From positions 186,001 to 250,000 of the forward strand of contig NZ_VOXD01000002.1 of NCBI RefSeq assembly GCF_008014675.1: 64,000 bases of DNA, in the 5' to 3' direction. Positions 42,799 to 51,031 of the stretch are shown piece by piece; the stretch's first letter is position 1; every line of letters begins with the position of its first letter. Source of the DNA: Neolewinella aurantiaca. Its GTDB lineage: Bacteria > Bacteroidota > Bacteroidia > Chitinophagales > Saprospiraceae. Position numbers and translations under genes: made by a program. Below the pieces are notes generated by a model that saw nothing but the letters and a program-made list of their open reading frames with translations, made no database searches and was not told where the DNA came from.

Positions 42799-43503
42799 CT
42801 ATCCCGGTTCCTGCAGCAGGTCCATGAACTCAGTAGTCGTCCGTTCGATCTTGTAAACAACGCGGTCTACGGAGGCAACAAGCAGGTTGTAACCAACGAA
42901 GGCCAGGATACCGATAAAGAGACCTGCAGCCGTTGTCAGGAGGGCAGAGTAGATGCCACCAGCGAGAACGTCGGGAGTGATGTTATCGGCAGTAGACATT
43001 TCGTAGAAGGCGGAGATCATACCCGTTACGGTACCAAAGAAGCCAATCATGGGCGCCGCACCAGCGATACTGGCCAGCGTGCTGAGGCCTTTTTCGAGGC
43101 GGAAGATTTCCAGGTTGCCGACGTTCTCAACGGCAGCGTCGATGTCGCGCAGCGGGCGACCGATGCGTTGGAGGCCTTTATCGACCATGCGGGCAACGGG
43201 GCTGTCGGTTGTGGTGCAGAGGGCGCGGGCGTTGGCCATATTGCCGGAGGAGATTTCCATGCGGATGCGGTCCATGAAGCCCTGATCTTCCCGGCCGGCG
43301 GCTTTGATGGTGGTGTAGCGCTCTACAAAAATATAGAGGCCGACAATGAAGAGAACCAGCAAAATCAAAACAATAGCAATGGACAGGTAGCCGGAATCCA
43401 TCAATACACTCAGGAGATTGTCGCTCTCAACAACGGGTTCCGTTTGGTCCATCTCTAGTTCGGGAGTCTGGAAGAGGAAGAAATTCAAAAAGGTCAGTAA
43501 CAT
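42799..43503 (-). CDS. exbB: ExbB/TolQ/MotA-family proton channel protein
   Basis: About 234 residues from ATG 43503 (frame extends to 43536). Three transmembrane helices: ~40-62 (LSIAIVLILLVLFIVGLYIFVERY), ~145-170 (ASIAGAAPMIGFFGTVTGMISAFYEM, the ExbB signature) and ~185-210 (GGIYSALLTTAAGLFIGILAFVGYNLLV). It forms the inner-membrane motor with the two downstream ExbD proteins and powers TonB-dependent receptors such as the one at 15-18 kb. No tonB gene is in the window. Confidence 0.9.
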   Translation of the reverse strand: MLLTFLNFFLFQTPELEMDQTEPVVESDNLLSVLMDSGYLSIAIVLILLVLFIVGLYIFVERYTTIKAAGREDQGFMDRIRMEISSGNMANARALCTTTDSPVARMVDKGLQRIGRPLRDIDAAVENVGNLEIFRLEKGLSTLASIAGAAPMIGFFGTVTGMISAFYEMSTADNITPDVLAGGIYSALLTTAAGLFIGILAFVGYNLLVASVDRVVYKIERTTTEFMDLLQEPG

Positions 43504-43937
43504 TTGGGCGTATTTAGCGATTGCAAAACGCGACAACCCCGCTTTTCGTATGTGCGAAGGCGAAGAGGCGTGTAATCAGGTGGGCTAAGGTAGGGATTGA
43601 GGTGGTTTTACGCTCCGGTTTTTACCGGAGGCCCGGGATTTTTTCCGGAGGGCAAACAATCATGAACCCAATTTGCGGGTGCTTTATGGCTGATTATGCC
43701 TCTGGTGCCTCCCCGGTCAGGTTTTTATATCCGGTACGAGCTGGCACCTGAACGGGTGGATAATCAGATATTGCAGACCGTTTCCTAAACGGAACAGACC
43801 ACTAAACGGATTAACGTTGCTTCTTCGTGGCAACTAAGGGGAGATGCCGTAAATTTACAATTACAGCTCATGATAAAAACCAGGGGGACGAAGGGCAGCT
43901 ATAGTGAGCTGTTTCTCTGTCCCTACAGAACAACACG
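43504..43937. other. Intergenic stretch without a recognised gene
   Basis: 434 nt between divergent exbB and the M4 peptidase. A perfect 7-bp hairpin with a T4 loop (CTCCGGT-TTTT-ACCGGAG) lies at 43613-43630, and TAAATTTA at about 43850 may be part of the peptidase promoter. Several ATG frames are open here, but none shows coding character. Confidence 0.4.
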
Positions 43938-46742
43938 ATGAAGCACATTTTTTTTCTCCTTCTGTTGCTTTGCGGCGGTTCAACCTTTGCTCAGCCTGAA
44001 AGTAAAGTTGCCAACGCCCGTAAGGCGCTGGTGGCCGCAAACGCTGTATGGCAAAGCGAAACGCCACGCTATGCTTCTTTGCGTTTCGAAAATCCGCTCG
44101 CCCTGCCCGCCGCAGACCGGGCTGCGGCTGCCGACCTTTTTCTGGATACCTACGGCCCTGCGTTCAACCTGACCGATACGCTACAGCCCCGGCTGTTGCG
44201 GGAAACGAAAGGGGTAGACGGGCGGTTTTACCGCCGCTATCAGGTGGTCCGCAACGAGGTGCCCGTGCTCGGCGCCGAGTTCACCGTCGAGTTGTCGGCC
44301 GGAGGAGCTATCCGTGGCTTCAGCGGGACTTTGCCCTCATCAACCTTCCTTGCACCTGCGGCTGCGCCAATTGGTCATTCCACCCCGGTCAATTTCTCTG
44401 ATTTCGCCCGGGCAACGCTCCTTGCCGAACACCCACAGGCAATGCAGTGGACCGTGCACGAAGAGAACGCCGCGTGGACCCGCCAAAACCCCTGGAAGAA
44501 CCAACCAAGAGATGCGTTTCGCCTGACCCGGGCCTTCCGTGTGAGCGAGCCAGCCGGAAGCCACGAAGAAATGGTTTATCTCGATGCCGGATCGGGCCGT
44601 TTGGTTTTTCGCCATACCCTGACCTGCAGCCTGAACCGCAGCTTGTTTCACCGCAATACCGCAAGCTATAATATCGTCTGGCAGGAAGGCGATCCTTTCC
44701 CCGGCAGCCTGAATGACGAGGATCAGGAAATGTTGTTGGCTACCGCTGAAACCTACAACCTCTTTGCCCGGACTTTCTCCCGGAACAGCTACGATGACGA
44801 AAACGGAAAGATGCAGGGGGTAACCAACGCACTTCTTTTCAACTGCCCCAACGCCAGTGCGGGCGGTGACGTTGTACGGCATTGTACGGGAGTCGTTGCC
44901 GACGACGTGGTCGCCCACGAATGGAGCCACAACTATACCAACTCGATGAACGGCCTGCTCTACGCCTACGAAAGCGGAGCTATCAACGAGGCCATCGCCG
45001 ACATATTCGGGGAATGTGTAGACCTGCTGAACGGCCGTGACAACGACGCAGGAACCCACCTGGCCCGCACCGGATGCAACGATGGCAGCTCCCGCTGGTT
45101 GATCGGCGAAGACATAACCGCCGTAGATACAGCCCTTAGGGATCTCTGGCTCCCGGAGTGCAAAAATGATCCGTCCGACAAAGAAAGTGACAATTATTCC
45201 TGCGAGGGAGCAACGGAGGATTATGGAGGTGTGCATACCAACTCAGGGCTGGTAAACCGGGCCTTCACGCTCCTGACCGACGGCGGAATCCTCAACGGCG
45301 ATACGATCCGGGCCATAGGCATGACCCGGGCGCTTCACCTCTTCCAGCACGCCAACGCCAACTACGTTACCCGCGTTACGGATTTTTTCGCTTTCGGTGA
45401 TATGCTGATCCGTTCGGCCGAAGACCTCATCGACGTCCCGCTGCCCGAACTTACCCTGTTGGACTTGCCGGCAATGACCTCTCCTGATGTCTTTACCAGA
45501 GACGAGGTAAGGGAGGTGATCAAAGCCGTACGGGCCACCCAACTGCAGGAAGAAAGACCGTGCATAGAACTCCCGACCCTCCTGCAGAACCCGCCGGAGC
45601 CTTGTGCGATAGCCATAGGCGGATATTTCAGTGCTGTATTTCACGAAGGGTGGGAGAGAGGCCTGGCAGCCTGGGATACCACCGAACGACCCACCAACGC
45701 CGCCACCTGGGACCCCAAACCCTGGCGAACAACGGTAAGCCTGCCGGATGGCCGGCCGGGAGCCGGAGCATTCGCTCCGAACCCGCGCGCAGGAAATTGC
45801 CGGGACGACTTTGACAACGGCCGCGCTGACCTTACCAGTCCGGTCATCAGCCTGCCGGTGGAAGAAACAGAGTTCGTTCTCACCTTCGATCATTACTACG
45901 CGATCCAGAAAGACTACGACGGCGGGTTCCTTTTTATGTCCCGGAACGGGGGAGGATTCCTCCTGATCCAAAATCAGCACTTCCTGTACAATGGCTACGA
46001 CGGGCAGCTGCAGAGCATAATCAATAACGATAATCCGCTGGCCGGCCGCCGTGCGTTCAACGGAGCCGACCTGAACAGCACCTCGGGCACCTGGGGGCAA
46101 AGTATTGTAGACCTCACCGCCGCAGGAGCCGAACCGGGCGACGACATCCGCTTACGCTGGACGATGAGCCACGATGGTTGCGACGGCTGGTTGGGCTGGT
46201 TCCTCGATGACGTGCACGTGGGCTTCTGTGGGCTTACGGCCTTGCCGGTAGACTTACTGCACTTCACCGCCCGGGGCGGTAAGGACCGCGTTGACCTCTC
46301 CTGGGCAACAACAGAAGAGCAGAACAATGCCGGCTTTTATGTAGAGCGACGCGCTGAGGGCGAAACGGGCTTCCGGGAGCTTGGCTTCGTTGCTCAGGGG
46401 CAGGAGTACACCTTTGCGGATCAGGAAGTTTTACCGGGCAAAACCTACGTCTATCGTTTGCGGCAAACAGACACTGACGGTTCCTACACCTGTTCCCGGC
46501 TGGTTTCGGCGCGGACGCAGGATGCAGAGAAGGGTTTATCGGCCTGGCCTAATCCCGTACGCAACGTTCTCTACGTCCGCGCCGGGACAACCGCTGAAAC
46601 GGCCAGCCTCTATGATGTGAAGGGCCGGGTGGTCCGAAAAATCGCGTTGAACAACGGTTTTGCTGAGGTGGATGTAATCACACTTAAGCAGGGCGTTTAC
46701 TTCCTCCGGGTAGGTGATTTGGTGGATAAAATAATCCGCTAA
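43938..46742 (+). CDS. Secreted M4 (thermolysin-type) metallopeptidase with T9SS sorting domain
   Basis: 934 residues. Signal peptide (1-18), FTP/PepSY-like propeptide (~40-200), and a catalytic domain (~230-515) with zinc site HEWSH (His327, Glu328, His331) and Glu351 in ESGAINEAIADIFGE. The active-site His comes later in YGGVHTNSGLVNRAF. A MAM- or jelly-roll-like domain follows (~540-760), then a FnIII-like segment (VDLSWATTEEQNNAGFYVERR) and a T9SS domain (AWPNPVRNVLYVRAG...GVYFLRVGDLVDKIIR). It degrades extracellular protein and is activated by removal of the propeptide. Monocistronic. Confidence 0.92.
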   Translation: MKHIFFLLLLLCGGSTFAQPESKVANARKALVAANAVWQSETPRYASLRFENPLALPAADRAAAADLFLDTYGPAFNLTDTLQPRLLRETKGVDGRFYRRYQVVRNEVPVLGAEFTVELSAGGAIRGFSGTLPSSTFLAPAAAPIGHSTPVNFSDFARATLLAEHPQAMQWTVHEENAAWTRQNPWKNQPRDAFRLTRAFRVSEPAGSHEEMVYLDAGSGRLVFRHTLTCSLNRSLFHRNTASYNIVWQEGDPFPGSLNDEDQEMLLATAETYNLFARTFSRNSYDDENGKMQGVTNALLFNCPNASAGGDVVRHCTGVVADDVVAHEWSHNYTNSMNGLLYAYESGAINEAIADIFGECVDLLNGRDNDAGTHLARTGCNDGSSRWLIGEDITAVDTALRDLWLPECKNDPSDKESDNYSCEGATEDYGGVHTNSGLVNRAFTLLTDGGILNGDTIRAIGMTRALHLFQHANANYVTRVTDFFAFGDMLIRSAEDLIDVPLPELTLLDLPAMTSPDVFTRDEVREVIKAVRATQLQEERPCIELPTLLQNPPEPCAIAIGGYFSAVFHEGWERGLAAWDTTERPTNAATWDPKPWRTTVSLPDGRPGAGAFAPNPRAGNCRDDFDNGRADLTSPVISLPVEETEFVLTFDHYYAIQKDYDGGFLFMSRNGGGFLLIQNQHFLYNGYDGQLQSIINNDNPLAGRRAFNGADLNSTSGTWGQSIVDLTAAGAEPGDDIRLRWTMSHDGCDGWLGWFLDDVHVGFCGLTALPVDLLHFTARGGKDRVDLSWATTEEQNNAGFYVERRAEGETGFRELGFVAQGQEYTFADQEVLPGKTYVYRLRQTDTDGSYTCSRLVSARTQDAEKGLSAWPNPVRNVLYVRAGTTAETASLYDVKGRVVRKIALNNGFAEVDVITLKQGVYFLRVGDLVDKIIR
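44349..44368 (+). repeat. Dispersed ~20-nt motif in the M4 peptidase propeptide
   Basis: CTTGCACCTGCG-GC-TGCGCC, one to two changes, read LAPAAAPIG, a Pro/Ala-rich linker in the propeptide. Confidence 0.45.
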
Positions 46743-46761
46743 GCTAGTCGTATGGCGCTCG

Positions 46762-46802
46762 TGCCGGGGCCTGCAGCAGAAATCTGATGCTACGCCCCGG
46801 CA
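46762..46802 (+). terminator. Inverted repeat after the M4 peptidase
   Basis: TGCCGGGGC pairs with GCCCCGGCA around a 23-nt loop, 20 nt past the stop. No T tract follows, so termination is only likely, not certain. Confidence 0.45.
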
Positions 46803-46910
46803 TAAATGGCCGGTGACCGGCAGGAAAAGCGAAGACCCGACACAACCTAAAATTATCCGGTTCGTTAGTATCCTGGGCTGTCGTACCTTCGGCCTCCCCT
46901 AAAAGCGCTT

Positions 46911-48263
46911 ATGGATACTTTAATTACCATCGGACAACTGGTCCTCAGTTTGTCTATTCTGATTGTCTTACACGAGTTTGGCCACTTTCTGCCAGCCCGC
47001 CTGTTCGGAACCCGGGTAGAGAAATTCTACCTTTTCTTCGACCCTTACTTCAGCCTGTTCAAAAAACAGATAGGGGAAACGGAGTACGGAATTGGCTGGT
47101 TGCCGCTCGGCGGCTACGTGAAGATCAGTGGTATGATCGATGAAAGCTTCGATACCGAGCAAATGGAATCGGAGCCGCAGGAATGGGAGTTTCGCTCCAA
47201 GCCGGCGTGGCAACGCCTCATCATCATGCTGGGCGGTGTAACGGTCAACTTCATCCTGGGTTTCCTGATCTACGCCATGGTCCTCTTCGCCTACGGCGAA
47301 GAATACCTGCCGGCTAAGAACGCCACCGCAGGGATTGCGGTAGACAGCCTTGGCCAGGAAATGGGCTTCCTCTCGGGAGACATGATCCTCAAGATCGGAG
47401 AGGAGGATTTTGAACGCTTCAACGATCGGGCAGTCCTTCGCGCCGTAGCCATCAACAATGTTCGTGACATTACGATAGAGCGTGGCGGAGCCACGCAGAA
47501 ACTCGAAATCGAGAACAAATGGGCCGACATCCTGACCCGTCACGAAAACAAGACCGAACGCCTGTTTACACCCCGGATTCCTTTCGTGGTAGGAGCAGTA
47601 CTGGAAGGTGGCCCAGGTGATAAGGCTGGCCTCAAAATCGAAGACCGCATTGTCAGTGTAGATGGCACACCTACGCCTTACTTTGATCAGTTTACGGACA
47701 TCGTAAAGGGTAAAAAGAACCAAACCTTCACCATCGGGGTGAAGAGTAAAGACAGCGAAACCATCCGGGAGGTAAAAGTTACCACCAACGAGAATGGCCT
47801 GATCAGGACCAACCCCGCACCACCAGCTTACAGCTACGATACTGAACGGACCGAATACGGCTTCCTGGAATCTTTCCCCGCTGGTTACAACCAGGGCGTC
47901 CGCTTCCTGGGTGATCAGTTCAGCGCCTTCGGGCAGATGTTCAAAGGCAATATCAAGGTTACGGAGAGTCTCGGCGGCTTCGCCAGTATCGGTTCTATGT
48001 TCGGTAAAACCTGGGTGTGGGAACGGTTCTGGTACATGACCGCATCGTTATCGCTGATCCTTGCCTTTATGAACCTCCTGCCTATCCCGGCACTCGACGG
48101 TGGACACGTGATGTTCCTGCTCTACGAAGTGGTGACCGGCCGCAAGCCGAGTGACAAGTTCATGGAATACGCCACCATGGTAGGCTTCGTCATCGTTCTC
48201 GGTTTGGTGGTGCTCGCCAACGGGCTCGATATCTGGCGTGGCATCCAAAGCTGGTTTGGCTAG
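46911..48263 (+). CDS. rseP: RIP-type membrane zinc metalloprotease
   Basis: 450 residues. HEFGH (His21, Glu22, His25) lies in the first helix and LLPIPALDGGH in the penultimate one, the site-2 protease zinc site. Two PDZ-like segments lie between (~130-170 and ~225-285; VGAVLEGGPGDKAGLKIEDRIVSVDG), plus a re-entrant GGVTVNFILGFLIYAMV helix. It cuts membrane-embedded segments, classically of anti-sigma factors, after a first periplasmic cut. It could act on the TPR anti-sigma candidate at 922-1707, though no sequence proves that. TACCTTCG at about 46884 gives a short leader. Confidence 0.93.
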   Translation: MDTLITIGQLVLSLSILIVLHEFGHFLPARLFGTRVEKFYLFFDPYFSLFKKQIGETEYGIGWLPLGGYVKISGMIDESFDTEQMESEPQEWEFRSKPAWQRLIIMLGGVTVNFILGFLIYAMVLFAYGEEYLPAKNATAGIAVDSLGQEMGFLSGDMILKIGEEDFERFNDRAVLRAVAINNVRDITIERGGATQKLEIENKWADILTRHENKTERLFTPRIPFVVGAVLEGGPGDKAGLKIEDRIVSVDGTPTPYFDQFTDIVKGKKNQTFTIGVKSKDSETIREVKVTTNENGLIRTNPAPPAYSYDTERTEYGFLESFPAGYNQGVRFLGDQFSAFGQMFKGNIKVTESLGGFASIGSMFGKTWVWERFWYMTASLSLILAFMNLLPIPALDGGHVMFLLYEVVTGRKPSDKFMEYATMVGFVIVLGLVVLANGLDIWRGIQSWFG

Positions 48264-48327
48264 AAAGTTGATTGGTAAAGACCACCTCCTGACGAATCAT
48301 TAATATCTGAATATACCATTCCTGACA

Positions 48328-48527
48328 TGCCTCCCCCTCTGCCGGGCAGGGCTAACGCACAGGATTCGATTTTAAGCTTTTAGCTCGAAATGATAGTCAC
48401 CGCTAACAGCTTGCAACCCAAAACGCGTAGCGTTTTCACGAGCCCCTCCCCCGCGGGGCGGGGTTGGGGTTTAACACGACTTAAAAATCCTATGCGTTAG
48501 CCCTGCTTCTACCGGGGGAGGGGGGAT
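48328..48527. mobile_element. MITE-like inverted-repeat element upstream of hscB
   Basis: Imperfect terminal inverted repeats of about 45 bp. Their best-matching cores are 48346-48366 and 48486-48506 (GCAGGGCTAACGCA-AGGATT, one difference), followed outward by CCCCTC/GAGGGG tracts. The ~120-bp centre contains ACGCGTAGCGT and a CCCCTCCCCCGCGGGGCGGGG hairpin. There is no coding frame and no clear target duplication. The element ends only 23 nt before the hscB start, so it probably carries or displaces that gene's promoter. Confidence 0.6.
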
Positions 48528-48549
48528 GGGAGAGAGAAAAACGACAACC

Positions 48550-49068
48550 ATGACCAACTACTTCGATTTCTTCAACCTCCCCGTTTCACCCCGGATAGAT
48601 CAGAAAGCACTGAAACGGCAGTTCTACGCGAACAGCAAACGGTTTCACCCCGATTTCCACACCCTGGCCGAAGAGGACGCAAGAGAAGAAGCCCTCGAGC
48701 AGTCTACTATCAACAACCAGGGCTATAAAATTCTGGCCGATGACGATCGTCGGCTGAAGCACCTCCTCGACCTGAAGGGCGTGCTCGGCGAAGAAGGAAG
48801 CAACAAAATGCCTCAGGCATTTCTGATGGAGATGATGGACATCAACGAAGCCCTGATGGAGCTTCAGTTCGAAGACGATCCGACAGCCCGCGCTAAAGTT
48901 GATGAAATGATCGCAAGTCTCGAAGCCGATTTTGACAGTGAGGTGGCCGAAGTCCTGAACCACTACGACGACGCTACCGTTTCCACAACCGAACTCGAAA
49001 AGCTCAAGGATTACTACCTCAAAAAGCGTTACCTGCGCCGGTTGAAACAACAATCACCGGAAGTGTAA
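48550..49068 (+). CDS. hscB: Fe-S cluster co-chaperone HscB
   Basis: 172 residues from ATG 48550 (an in-frame ATG at 48526 lies in the repeat element). N-terminal J domain (~1-70) with NYFDFFNLPVSPRIDQKALKRQFYANSKRFHPDF, containing the HPD motif, and NQGYKILADDDRRLKHLLDLKGV. The C-terminal three-helix domain (~85-170) binds IscU-type scaffolds. It delivers the scaffold to an Hsp70 for iron-sulfur cluster transfer. No hscA or isc genes are next to it. Confidence 0.88.
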   Translation: MTNYFDFFNLPVSPRIDQKALKRQFYANSKRFHPDFHTLAEEDAREEALEQSTINNQGYKILADDDRRLKHLLDLKGVLGEEGSNKMPQAFLMEMMDINEALMELQFEDDPTARAKVDEMIASLEADFDSEVAEVLNHYDDATVSTTELEKLKDYYLKKRYLRRLKQQSPEV

Positions 49069-49132
49069 CCTACGGGAAGCAAAATCCTGCCGCTCCGACT
49101 CCAAAGATCAAACTGACCAACGCTTACTAAGA

Positions 49133-49891
49133 ATGCTAATCCTCCTTTCCCCCGCCAAGACTCTTGATATGACGCCGGTAGCTACTCCTGCTACCCAGCC
49201 CCGCCTGTTGAAGGACACCGAGCAATTGGCCAAAGTATTGAGAAAGCAGTCGCGGGCAGATCTGCAAGACCTGATGCACATAAGCGAAAAACTCGCAGAC
49301 CTCAACTACCAGCGTAATCAGGAATTCAGCCTGCCGTTTACCGACAGCAACGCCAAGCCCGCAGGGCTTGCTTTCCGGGGCGACGTCTACCAGGGGCTGG
49401 AAATGGAAAGCCTTTCCGAAGCAGAGGCAGCGTTCGCTAACGAGCAAATCCGGATACTTTCCGGTCTTTACGGGATACTCCGCCCCAATGACCTCATGCA
49501 GGCCTACCGCCTCGAGATGGGCACCAAACTAAAAACCCGCCGCGGCGGAAACCTCTACGAATTCTGGGGAGATCGAATTACGAAGGTCCTCAACGAGGAC
49601 ATCACCGAAGGCAACCACGACCTTGTGCTCAACCTTGCGAGCCAGGAGTATTTCAAGAGTGTCAATACAAAAAAACTCGGCACCCGCCTGCTGACCGCTC
49701 ATTTCAAAGAAGCTCACAACGGTAAGTTCCGGGTTGTTGCTTTTAACGCTAAGCGCGCCCGTGGCCGCATGGCCAACCTGATCACCCGGGAAGGAATAAC
49801 CTCCGCAGAACCCCTCAAGGAACTGGTCGTCAACGACTACGTCTTTAATCCCGAACTGAGTACGGAGAACGATTGGGTGTACAGCAAGTAA
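49133..49891 (+). CDS. yaaA: Peroxide stress protein YaaA (DUF328/UPF0246)
   Basis: 252 residues. The family N-terminus MLILLSPAKTLDM is intact, followed by PFTDSNAKPAGLAFRGDVYQGL, RILSGLYGILRPNDLMQAYRLEMGTKL, NLASQEYFKSV and FKEAHNGKFRVVAFNAKRARGRMANLI. In E. coli YaaA lowers intracellular iron during peroxide stress and binds DNA. Its stop leads directly into a 55-bp tandem repeat array. Confidence 0.92.
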   Translation: MLILLSPAKTLDMTPVATPATQPRLLKDTEQLAKVLRKQSRADLQDLMHISEKLADLNYQRNQEFSLPFTDSNAKPAGLAFRGDVYQGLEMESLSEAEAAFANEQIRILSGLYGILRPNDLMQAYRLEMGTKLKTRRGGNLYEFWGDRITKVLNEDITEGNHDLVLNLASQEYFKSVNTKKLGTRLLTAHFKEAHNGKFRVVAFNAKRARGRMANLITREGITSAEPLKELVVNDYVFNPELSTENDWVYSK

Positions 49892-49918
49892 GTGGTGTCA
49901 ATCAGCAAAGCGATCCCG

Positions 49919-50296
49919 TGTGCGGCAGCCACTACCCGCTACATTCTACGCTCTACCCACTAGCTTTCTCCAACGTGCGGCAGCCACTACCCGCTACATT
50001 CTACCCACTACCGTCTAGTCTCCTCCAACGTGCGGCAGCCACTACCCGCTACATTCTACCCACTACCGTCTAGCCTTCTCCAACGTGCGGCAGCCACTAC
50101 CCGCTACATTCTACCCACTACCGTCTAGTCTCCTCCAACGTGCGGCAGCCACTACCTGCTACATTCTACCCACTACCTACTAGCCTTCTTCAACGTGCGG
50201 CAGCCACTACCCGCTACATTCTACCCACTACCGTCTAGTCTCCTCCAACGTGCGGCAGCCACTACCCGCTACATTCTACGCTCTACCCACTAGCCT
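49919..50296. repeat. Seven-copy tandem array with exact 55-bp period
   Basis: TGCGGCAGCCACTACC starts at 49921, 49976, 50031, 50086, 50141, 50196 and 50251, each step exactly 55. Units run TGCGGCAGCC-ACTACCCGCT-ACATTCTACC-CACTACC... to CTCCAACG. Unit ends alternate between GTCTAGTCTCCTCCAACG and TAGCCTTCTCCAACG, so the array partly grew as 110-bp pairs. Units are contiguous with no unique spacers, so this is not CRISPR. The array lies between the convergent yaaA and the 50297 gene and abuts the latter's stop codon. Confidence 0.9.
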
Positions 50297-50785
50297 CTAC
50301 GCACTCTTCTTCTTGACCTTCAGCCGAACAGATCCTGGCACACACGGGCCGAACTTACTGTTGCCCCACCACGGGCCGTGCAGCGTCATTCCTTCGGCGG
50401 TATAGCCAACGCGGAGTTCGTACATCTTCATGCACCACGACAGGTCTTCGGGCTTCTGAGACCGCAGAATTTCCGTTTCCGTGAGCTTCCATGACCCGTT
50501 GGGGAGTTCAAAGCCGCTTAGTTTCATTTCCGCCCATATTTCTCCTAACTGCACGTGGGCCGTGCCGTGCAGAAAAATGCCGTTCTGCCAGAGTTGCATC
50601 GTAAACTCAAAGCGGTCTGCGATGCCACCTTCATTTTGGAGCAACTCTCCCGTCCAGATACCCGTCAGACTCATTTGGGGGCGCGAGCGCAGGTGCGAGG
50701 GAAGTTCTTTAGAAGGCAAAGGCTGCTGACCAAAAACAGGAAGGCAGTAAAAGAGGATCAGTAAAAACAGGGCTGTAAGACGCAT
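50297..50785 (-). CDS. Exported protein of unknown function
   Basis: 162 residues with a signal peptide (1-19, ending VFGQ). The mature part has a beta-rich look: SLTGIWTGELLQNEGGIADRFEFTMQLWQNGIFLHGTAHVQLG...AEMKLSGFELPNGSWKLTETEIL, a pattern of a small lipocalin-like or calycin barrel. Two cysteines (LSWCMKM, FGPCVPG). The C-terminus LKVKKKSA is basic. No family assigned. Confidence 0.65.
   Translation of the reverse strand: MRLTALFLLILFYCLPVFGQQPLPSKELPSHLRSRPQMSLTGIWTGELLQNEGGIADRFEFTMQLWQNGIFLHGTAHVQLGEIWAEMKLSGFELPNGSWKLTETEILRSQKPEDLSWCMKMYELRVGYTAEGMTLHGPWWGNSKFGPCVPGSVRLKVKKKSA
50679..50699 (-). repeat. Dispersed ~20-nt motif in the 50297 gene
   Basis: Minus-strand CTCGCACCTGCG-CT-CGCGCCC, one change, read SHLRSRPQ just after the signal peptide. 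Confidence 0.5.
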
Positions 50786-50900
50786 AGAGCGAAGATAATT
50801 CTAAAATTATCAGTTTTTTTTCTTCAACAGGCCACGCTCCTGATTTTAACGGTGTCTTATGAGTGAATACCGAGTTGATTTTTTAGAGCGAAATTGTACA

Positions 50901-50936
50901 AACGCCCGGCCCGCATTGCGGACCGGGCGTTTTTTT
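50901..50936. terminator. Hairpin with T7 tail between the 50297 gene and the OmpA-family gene
   Basis: AACGCCCGG-C-CCGC pairs with GCGG-A-CCGGGCGTT around ATT, followed on the plus strand by seven T residues. On the minus strand it would be a second stop signal after the ompA-like gene. Confidence 0.75.
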
Positions 50937-50942
50937 GTCCCT

Positions 50943-50981
50943 GAAAAAGAAGCTCCCCGTCGGCGTTTGCCGACGAGGAGC
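50943..50981 (-). terminator. Rho-independent terminator of the OmpA-family gene
   Basis: On the minus strand GCTCC-T-CGTCGGC pairs with GCCGACG-G-GGAGC around AAAC and is followed by TTCTTTTT. It lies 51 nt past the ompA-like stop. Confidence 0.75.
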
Positions 50982-51031
50982 CTGAAATTTACCCGCCGCG
51001 CCGTAGCGGGCGGGGTTCATGGGATTAATTC

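Noticed and set aside
43521-43751. 76-residue frame between exbB and the M4 peptidase
   Set aside because: No recognisable domain, no promoter box near its start, and Arg/Gly/Pro-rich composition typical of non-coding frames here.
46911-48263. RseP as part of the CHAT/sigma system
   Set aside because: It is a housekeeping-type protease 40 kb away, so a functional link is possible but nothing in the sequence ties them together.
49919-50296. 55-bp repeats as a CRISPR array
   Set aside because: Units are contiguous and near-identical across the whole 55 bp, so there are no unique spacers, and no cas genes are present.
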